Below, piece by piece: positions 5,305-10,049 of a stretch of DNA of 10,049 nt. The notes below the pieces were generated by a model. That model ran no database searches, was not told the origin of the DNA, and saw only the letters and a list, made by a program, of their open reading frames with translations. The position numbers and the translations under genes were made by a program. Each line of letters begins with the position of its first letter. Position 1 is the first letter of the stretch. This DNA comes from an uncultured Eubacteriales bacterium. Lineage in GTDB: Bacteria > Bacillota_A > Clostridia > Saccharofermentanales > Saccharofermentanaceae. The DNA is taken from positions 1 through 10,049 of the forward strand of contig OMQY01000282.1 of the NCBI GenBank assembly GCA_900313405.1. Reading direction: 5' to 3'.

Positions 5305-7098
5305 ATGTTTTTCCGCAACACATCGCTGATGCGCCGAATCCTGGTGCTCGTTGTCAGCGCACTGTGTGCGTCCACGCTTTTTGCTACCCTGGCCTTCGTT
5401 ATGGCCGGAAGACTTACGGCATCCGAGACCGAGGTCGATGAGGCTCTCAGCAACGCCGAGAGCCTGGCATATATGATCAGTTACAATCCGGGTATACTTC
5501 AGAACTCCGAGCAATACCTCTTCTCTCCTGACGGCTACAACGGTCGCCGTCTCTTCATAATGGATGAGAAAGGCTACATCATCTACCCTTCAACTAACGA
5601 AGATCTTAACGGTATCGAGGCCGATGCACTTCTTTATGCAGCCGAGACTCCGCTTCAACCGAATCAGAATGCCATCTACAAGCTCGTTGCCGACACCATC
5701 TTCGAGACAACGCTTGTCATAAAGCAGCGGGTCCTCATCAATGATGACGACTATTATCTGATATCGATATCCAATGCCAACGCTACCGACGAAGCTATCA
5801 CAAAGTATGTTAATGTCCTTCTCCTGTCGACTCTGGCGGCTGCACTTTTCATGATGTTACCCGTAACGTTCATGGTTAAGCACATACTTGAGCCTATCCA
5901 GATCGTTACTGACATAGCCAAGGAATACAGCAAAGGAAACTATAGCGTTAAGGCCAAAGAGAAGTATCCGGGCGAAGTCGGAGAGCTTGCGGCTACCATC
6001 AACAAACTGTCTGACAAGCTGTCCAAATCCATCAATGATCTGACTAATGAGCGTAACAGGCTTGAAGATATCTTTAATGTTATCGCCGAAGGCATTGTCG
6101 TCTTTAACGAGAACGGTGCGCCGACTGCAGTAAACAAGACCATGCAGCATATCTTCGTTCGAGTCCCCAACAGAAATGTCTTTACCGAGAGACTCCAGCT
6201 GATCCCTTTCAGCGAAGTCTGGGATGATCTGGATGAGTGTCTGAGCAGCGGCGTTAAGAAGGAAAGAACGCTCGAAGGTCCTGATTACGCTTATCAGATC
6301 AATATCATCCCCAAGTTTGACGTCAATCATCCTGACAAGTGCATCGGTGCAACAGGATTCTTCCGAGATATCTCCGAAGAACTCAAGCTCGAGAGGACAA
6401 GACGAGACTATGTTGCTAACATTTCGCACGAGCTCCGCACCCCTCTTCAGACGTTGCGCGGTCTGATAGAGCCGCTCTCCGACGGACTTGTCAAGAAGGA
6501 AGAGGATCGTCAGAGGTACTACAGCATTATCCTTAATGAGACAATGAGACTGTCAAGACTGATCGATGACATGCTTGAGCTGTCAAAACTTCAGTCGAGA
6601 ACGATGGCATTTAAGACCTTCCCTATCGATATGAACCAGCTTCTGTCAGAACTTGAGACAAAGATGATGCCCATCATGAAAGATGCCGGCATATCATTCA
6701 GGGTCATGTTTAATACAGGTAAGCTCCCGACGGTAATGGGTAATCCGGACCGCGTCGAGCAGATCCTGGTCATCCTGCTCGATAACGCCAAGAAATACAC
6801 CCCTTCCGGCGGATCTATCACGATATCGACAGAATATAACGAGATGGTCAACAAGGTATATATCTCCGTAATCGATACCGGTCAAGGAATACACGAGTAC
6901 GATATCAACCATATTTTCGACAGATTCTTCAAGGCCGATCGCGCGCGCGGCAAAAAGGGCACCGGTCTGGGTCTGGCTATCGCAAAAGAACTCCTCACAT
7001 ACATGGGCGAGGATATTACCGTTGAGAGCGAATACGGTAAGGGTACCACTTTCACCTTCACATTGAAGAAGGCGGAGGCAAAGAATGCCTGGTACTGA
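5305..7098 (+). CDS. membrane sensor histidine kinase, PhoR/WalK-like architecture
   Basis: A 597-residue two-component sensor that autophosphorylates on His and passes phosphate to the adjacent response regulator. Order of parts: transmembrane helix 1 (about 11-34), an extracellular domain of about 130 residues (35-167) containing LFIMDEKGYIIYPS and resembling a single Cache/PAS-like sensor, transmembrane helix 2 (169-191), HAMP (about 192-244), a cytoplasmic PAS-like domain (about 250-355), the HisKA domain with H375 in ISHELRTP, and the ATPase domain with N494 in LLDNAKKYT, DTGQG at 524-528, the FDRFFKAD F-box and GTGLGLA from 552. Every catalytic box is intact. The gene starts two bases after the regulator stop and overlaps the next gene by 14 bases, so all three are likely translated from one mRNA. 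The signal sensed is unknown. The extracellular domain suggests a small ligand or an envelope cue rather than a cytoplasmic one. Confidence 0.95.
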   Translation: MFFRNTSLMRRILVLVVSALCASTLFATLAFVMAGRLTASETEVDEALSNAESLAYMISYNPGILQNSEQYLFSPDGYNGRRLFIMDEKGYIIYPSTNEDLNGIEADALLYAAETPLQPNQNAIYKLVADTIFETTLVIKQRVLINDDDYYLISISNANATDEAITKYVNVLLLSTLAAALFMMLPVTFMVKHILEPIQIVTDIAKEYSKGNYSVKAKEKYPGEVGELAATINKLSDKLSKSINDLTNERNRLEDIFNVIAEGIVVFNENGAPTAVNKTMQHIFVRVPNRNVFTERLQLIPFSEVWDDLDECLSSGVKKERTLEGPDYAYQINIIPKFDVNHPDKCIGATGFFRDISEELKLERTRRDYVANISHELRTPLQTLRGLIEPLSDGLVKKEEDRQRYYSIILNETMRLSRLIDDMLELSKLQSRTMAFKTFPIDMNQLLSELETKMMPIMKDAGISFRVMFNTGKLPTVMGNPDRVEQILVILLDNAKKYTPSGGSITISTEYNEMVNKVYISVIDTGQGIHEYDINHIFDRFFKADRARGKKGTGLGLAIAKELLTYMGEDITVESEYGKGTTFTFTLKKAEAKNAWY

Positions 7099-7810
7099 TA
7101 ACCCGTCTGAAGGAATGCGGATCAACAGATATGTAGCGTCTTCCGGTCTGTGCTCCCGCCGTGAAGCGGACAGGCTCATCGAAGAACGCAGGGTCACGAT
7201 CAACGGCATTACTGCAGATAACGGCATGAGAGTGACAGATAATGATGAAGTCAGGGTCGACGGCAACATAATAGTCCCTGAAGATAATAAGATCTACATC
7301 GCACTCAACAAACCGCTTGGAATAACATGCACATCAGATCCGACCGATGAAGATAACATTATCGATTATCTGGGTCTTCCCGACCGCGTCTTTACTATAG
7401 GCAGGCTGGATAAGAATTCATCAGGCCTGATCCTGCTCACTAACGACGGAGACATAGTCAACAAGCTGCTCAGAGCAGAGAACGGCCACGAGAAAGAATA
7501 TCGCGTCAAGGTAGATCGTCCCATAGCCGACGACTTCAAGTCAAAGATGGAAGGCGGGCTTCCGATCCTCGGACAGATCACTCTCCCCTGCGAAGTGACC
7601 GTGACCGGGGCTCGAAGCTTTACCATTATCCTTCACCAGGGACTCAACCGTCAGATACGAAGGATGTGCGATCACCTCGGTTACCGTGTCGTCAAATTGA
7701 CACGTGTCAGATTCATGAATATCGAGCTCGGTGACCTGAAACCCGGCGAATACCGCTACCTCAATAACAAAGAAAAGTCCGTTCTCCTGAAGCTCGCTGA
7801 TAAGAACTGA
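7085..7810 (+). CDS. rluF: RluF-like (RsuA/RluB family) pseudouridine synthase
   Basis: Predicted to make pseudouridine in 23S rRNA in the cytoplasm. E. coli RluF acts at position 2604 and also on tRNA-Tyr. The 241-residue protein has an N-terminal S4 RNA-binding domain (about 11-60, RINRYVASSGLCSRREADRL) and a catalytic domain with GRLDKNSSGL, D109 being the expected nucleophile. Similarity to RluF from memory includes LTNDGDIVNKLLRA, HEKEYRVKVDRPI and GLNRQIRRMCDHLGY, which favours RluF over RluB or RsuA. The ATG at 7085 lies inside the last codons of the kinase gene, six bases after GGAGG (7074-7078), so it is translationally coupled to a signalling gene. A later Met (codon 11, 7115) would give a more typical S4 start but lacks a properly spaced ribosome site. 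The gene ends shortly before a hairpin terminator. Family certain; the RluF subtype is likely but not proven. Confidence 0.9.
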   Translation: MPGTDNPSEGMRINRYVASSGLCSRREADRLIEERRVTINGITADNGMRVTDNDEVRVDGNIIVPEDNKIYIALNKPLGITCTSDPTDEDNIIDYLGLPDRVFTIGRLDKNSSGLILLTNDGDIVNKLLRAENGHEKEYRVKVDRPIADDFKSKMEGGLPILGQITLPCEVTVTGARSFTIILHQGLNRQIRRMCDHLGYRVVKLTRVRFMNIELGDLKPGEYRYLNNKEKSVLLKLADKN

Positions 7811-7857
7811 CCTGTGAGAACTATGGCTGACAACAGTCGCCAAAACCTCAAACGGAA

Positions 7858-7890
7858 AATGCCCCGGCCGCAACATGCAGCCGGGGCATT
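7858..7890 (-). terminator. hairpin terminator between convergent genes
   Basis: A perfect 11-bp GC-rich stem (7858-7868 with 7880-7890) encloses an 11-nt loop that can itself pair GCA with TGC. On the minus strand the stem is followed by TTTT and a T-rich tail, so it fits best as the terminator of the aquaporin gene, whose stop is 23 bases away. On the plus strand no T-run follows, but the same stem may also block transcription leaving the two-component operon. Confidence 0.8.
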
Positions 7891-7913
7891 CCCCAAACAA
7901 CAGATCTTATCGA

Positions 7914-8600
7914 TTACTTCTTTTCAACAGAATCGTCCATATTGAGGATCTGCCATACGTATGCGGCAATGACACCGCCTACGAGAGGTGCAAGGACGAA
8001 TACCCACAGATACTTGAGCGGATCGCCATGAGCCATGATGGCGGAAGCGATCGATCTGGCAGGGTTAACAGATGTACCGGTGAAGTAGATACCAAGGATG
8101 TGAACAAGTGTCAATGTAAGACCGATAACAAGGCCGGCTACATTAGCGAATTCCTTTTTGGATGTAACACCGAGAATTGTAAGAACAAAAACAAATGTGA
8201 GGATGACCTCGATGGCAAGCGACTTGATTATGCCGCCGTCAGATGTGGAAACTACCATATTAGCGCCGTAACCGCAATCAGTATCGAAAAGAACACCGAT
8301 AACAGCTGCGCCTGCGATACCACCGATGATCTGCGAGATAACATATCCGCAGAAATCCTGAAGTGTCAGCTTCTTGCTTACCCACATTGCAATGGAAACA
8401 GCAGGATTGATATGACATCCGGAAATGTTACCGATAGAATAAGCCATAGCAACGATGACAAGGCCGAAGGCAAGTGCCGTTGTCAGGTAACCTGCACCGA
8501 ACTGTGAATCACATCCGACAGCACATGCCGTACCGCAGCCGAACAGTACAAGAACAAAAGTACCGATCGCTTCTGCGATATACTTCTTGATTGACTCCAT
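7914..8600 (-). CDS. aquaporin (MIP family, AqpZ-like)
   Basis: A 228-residue integral membrane channel for passive water flow. It has the six-helix, two half-helix plan of the family, with both signature boxes intact: NPA at 65-67 (HINPAVS) and NPA at 179-181 (SVNPARS). The selectivity-filter positions, aligned by eye with E. coli AqpZ, are F45, H167, T176 and R182. This is the F/H/T/R set of strict water channels; glycerol facilitators usually have W/G/F/R. Length matches AqpZ (231 residues). ATG at 8600 has AAAGGAGGG seven bases upstream. It is the gene after purM on the same strand with a 61-bp gap containing a 9-bp inverted repeat and a TATAAT, so it may have its own promoter. It ends before the bidirectional hairpin. 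Water specificity is an inference from the filter residues. Confidence 0.95.
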   Translation of the reverse strand: MESIKKYIAEAIGTFVLVLFGCGTACAVGCDSQFGAGYLTTALAFGLVIVAMAYSIGNISGCHINPAVSIAMWVSKKLTLQDFCGYVISQIIGGIAGAAVIGVLFDTDCGYGANMVVSTSDGGIIKSLAIEVILTFVFVLTILGVTSKKEFANVAGLVIGLTLTLVHILGIYFTGTSVNPARSIASAIMAHGDPLKYLWVFVLAPLVGGVIAAYVWQILNMDDSVEKK

Positions 8601-8620
8601 AAGAAATCCCTCCTTTATAG

Positions 8621-8653
8621 ATATAATCCGAACAGACTATACTAGGATTATAT
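8621..8653. promoter_or_regulatory. 9-bp inverted repeat upstream of the aquaporin gene
   Basis: ATATAATCC (8621-8629) and GGATTATAT (8645-8653) are perfect inverse copies 15 bases apart, in the purM-aquaporin gap. The right arm contains TATAAT when read toward the aquaporin, a possible -10 box with no convincing -35. The stem is AT-rich and lacks a T-run directly after it, so an operator is as likely as an RNA structure. Confidence 0.45.
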
Positions 8654-8661
8654 TCGATTCC

Positions 8662-9840
8662 TTATGAATAAATGTATTCTTCTCCTTGATATCTGATTAC
8701 AACTTCGTTACCGGAGCCCTCTGGACGAGACTCGACATGACCGACAATACGTGCATCGATGTTGTATTTGCCGGCGATGGCGATGATGCCGTCAGCTGCC
8801 TCCTGACTGTCACAGTAGAATTCGATCCTGTGACCGCAGTTGAATACCTGGAACATCTCCTTCATGGGGATATCGCCGGACTCATAGATCGCCTTGAACA
8901 GCGGCGGGAATTCAAAGAGATTATCCTTGATGTATCTCAGGTCCTTACCGAAGTCACGGCACTTGCCCTGTCCGCCGCCGGTGCAGTGGATGATACCGTC
9001 GACATTAGCTCTGTAGTTATCGAGTACATCCTTGATAACAGGCAGGAATGTCCTTGTGGGAGCTAAGATGGCTTCACCGACAGTAATATCGGTGCCGGGA
9101 AGGTTATCCGTGAGGCGATACTTACCGCAATATGCTTTATCTTCGGGAATGGTCTCAGAATAAGACTCCTTATAGTTCTCATAGTAATACTTGGAAAGGA
9201 GCAGATGTCTTGCTGCCGTAAGACCGTTACTGGACATTCCGGAGTTGTATGAATCTTCATATGTAGCCCGGCCGAACGAAGCAAGACCTACGATTATATC
9301 TCCGCCTTTGATGTCGGCTGCGTTGATGATGTCTTCTCTCTTGGATCTGGCTACTATCGTAGAGTCGACGATCAAGGTCCTTACGAGATCGCCGACATCA
9401 GCTGTCTCTCCGCCGCACATCGTTATATTGATGCCGAGGTCTGCGAGCTTATTCACCATCTCATCATACCCTTCGATGATCTTGGCGATGGCTTTACCGT
9501 CGACACGATGAGCATTACGTCCGATAGTGTTGGACAGGGACATATTCTTATATGCACCGACACAGGCGAGGTCGTCCGTGTTCATGACCAGAGAATCCTG
9601 GGCAAGTCCCTTAAACCAGTCGTAGTTCCCGGTCTCCTTGTACATGAGATAAGCGACGGATGACTTTGTACCTGCCCCGTCAGCATGGATCGCAGTGCAA
9701 TACTCGGGGTCACCTGCGATGTCCGGGATCAACTTGGCAAATGCTCCCGGGAAAACGCCCTTATCCTGATTCTTGACAGCTGCCTTGACCTCATCCTTTG
9801 TCGGGGATACGCCTCTGCTCAAATAAGATTCTGCTGACAT
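8662..9840 (-). CDS. purM: phosphoribosylformylglycinamidine cyclo-ligase (AIR synthetase), long variant
   Basis: Catalyses the fifth step of purine synthesis, closing formylglycinamidine ribonucleotide to aminoimidazole ribonucleotide with ATP, in the cytoplasm. The 392-residue protein carries ATP-binding and fold signatures of the PurM/PurL superfamily: DGAGTK at 54-59, NTDDLACVG at 87-95, CGGETAD at 142-148, then VGLASFGRATYE. It is longer than E. coli PurM (345 residues) and starts with SxYLxRGVSxxKDEV, a form I recall from Bacteroidetes AIR synthase proteins. It is therefore the divergent long subfamily, and a strict cyclo-ligase role is inferred. The ATG at 9840 has GGAGG eight bases upstream (about 9849-9853). 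No other purine gene is in the window. It lies directly behind rnpB without a visible terminator, so it may be read from the rnpB promoter. The aquaporin follows after 61 bases. Confidence 0.9.
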   Translation of the reverse strand: MSAESYLSRGVSPTKDEVKAAVKNQDKGVFPGAFAKLIPDIAGDPEYCTAIHADGAGTKSSVAYLMYKETGNYDWFKGLAQDSLVMNTDDLACVGAYKNMSLSNTIGRNAHRVDGKAIAKIIEGYDEMVNKLADLGINITMCGGETADVGDLVRTLIVDSTIVARSKREDIINAADIKGGDIIVGLASFGRATYEDSYNSGMSSNGLTAARHLLLSKYYYENYKESYSETIPEDKAYCGKYRLTDNLPGTDITVGEAILAPTRTFLPVIKDVLDNYRANVDGIIHCTGGGQGKCRDFGKDLRYIKDNLFEFPPLFKAIYESGDIPMKEMFQVFNCGHRIEFYCDSQEAADGIIAIAGKYNIDARIVGHVESRPEGSGNEVVIRYQGEEYIYS

Positions 9841-9868
9841 GTAACTGACCTCCGTCTTGTATTAATGT

Positions 9869-10049
9869 TAACCGAGTCGGCCGGTAAGCCGGGTTCTGTA
9901 TTAAACGATCATCTATCTAGACCGACCGTTTCCGATCGGTTCGAGCCGTCTCCTCAGGGCCCGCGGACCACGGTTATGCCCTTCCACGACGTTGCTCCGG
10001 GTGGGGTTTACAAGGCCGATATGTCTCCACATCGCCGGTGAGCTCTTAC
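9869..10049 (-). ncRNA. rnpB: RNase P RNA, 3' part (truncated by window edge)
   Basis: The catalytic RNA of RNase P, which cuts the 5' leader from tRNA precursors. Only the 3' portion is present; the 5' end lies beyond the right edge. On the minus strand the conserved blocks appear in order: AAACCCCACCCGGAGCAA (10009-9992), a hairpin capped by a GGAAAC loop (9939-9922), AGATAGATGAT (9918-9908) and ACAGAACCCGGCTTA (9899-9885), then the 3' strand expected to pair in helix P1 with the absent 5' end. The block set suits the ancestral A type, although the class cannot be settled without the 5' half. The 3' end near 9869 is an estimate by comparison with known RNase P RNAs. No T-run follows it. Confidence 0.95.

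Noticed and set aside
5857..6429. 190-residue minus-strand frame inside the histidine kinase gene
   Set aside because: It lies antisense to the intact HAMP and PAS region of the kinase; no ribosome site or recognisable motif.
6694..7269. 191-residue minus-strand frame spanning the kinase-rluF junction
   Set aside because: Antisense to two clearly conserved genes, with low-complexity Ser/Leu-rich sequence typical of shadow frames.
7875..8507. 210-residue plus-strand open frame opposite the aquaporin gene
   Set aside because: It is the mirror of a highly conserved aquaporin frame, begins in the terminator loop, lacks a ribosome site and has a Cys/Asn/Asp-rich composition with no domain pattern.
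9841..9868. Purine riboswitch upstream of purM
   Set aside because: The space is filled by the end of RNase P RNA and the ribosome site; no aptamer could fit.

Overview
The window looks like a chromosomal stretch from a Gram-positive anaerobe of the class Clostridia, possibly a gut or rumen lineage. This is an inference from gene types and was not checked by any search. The pointers are two secreted lipoproteins with clear lipoboxes, a Firmicutes-style OmpR/PhoR-type two-component system, strong AGGAGG ribosome-binding sites, moderate GC content, and a long PurM variant that I associate with Bacteroidetes and some Clostridia.

Layout. On the minus strand from about 2625 down to 66 lies an apparent three-gene operon: a small lipoprotein (1674-2567), a class I SAM-dependent methyltransferase of the RlmI-like type (746-1663) and an RluA-family pseudouridine synthase (66-749). 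The lipoprotein and methyltransferase are 10 nt apart. The methyltransferase and pseudouridine synthase share a TTGA stop/start overlap. Upstream of this operon is a strong intrinsic terminator (2652-2687) that closes a separate minus-strand gene for a large lipoprotein (2720-4429). The large lipoprotein has an acidic N-terminal domain, two recognisable tandem beta-type repeats, an Asn-Pro linker and a C-terminal domain. A 186-bp divergent intergenic region (4430-4615), rich in direct and inverted repeats, separates it from a plus-strand operon. That operon encodes an OmpR-family response regulator (4616-5302), a membrane sensor histidine kinase (5305-7098) and an RluF-like pseudouridine synthase (7085-7810), with gene junctions of +2 and -14 nt.

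A hairpin terminator (7858-7890) sits between this operon and a convergent minus-strand aquaporin (7914-8600). Upstream of the aquaporin is purM (8662-9840, minus). Upstream of purM, running off the right edge of the window, is the 3' part of RNase P RNA (rnpB, 9869-10049, minus).

How the parts may work together. The two-component system and the divergently transcribed large lipoprotein look like a cell-envelope sensing and response pair. The second lipoprotein appears to share parts of its architecture with the first. The window is also rich in RNA-maturation functions: two pseudouridine synthases, one probable rRNA methyltransferase and RNase P RNA. I see no mobile element, CRISPR array, phage gene or defence cassette. 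The content is mostly conserved housekeeping plus lineage-specific envelope lipoproteins. No stretch longer than 300 bases lacks a gene.
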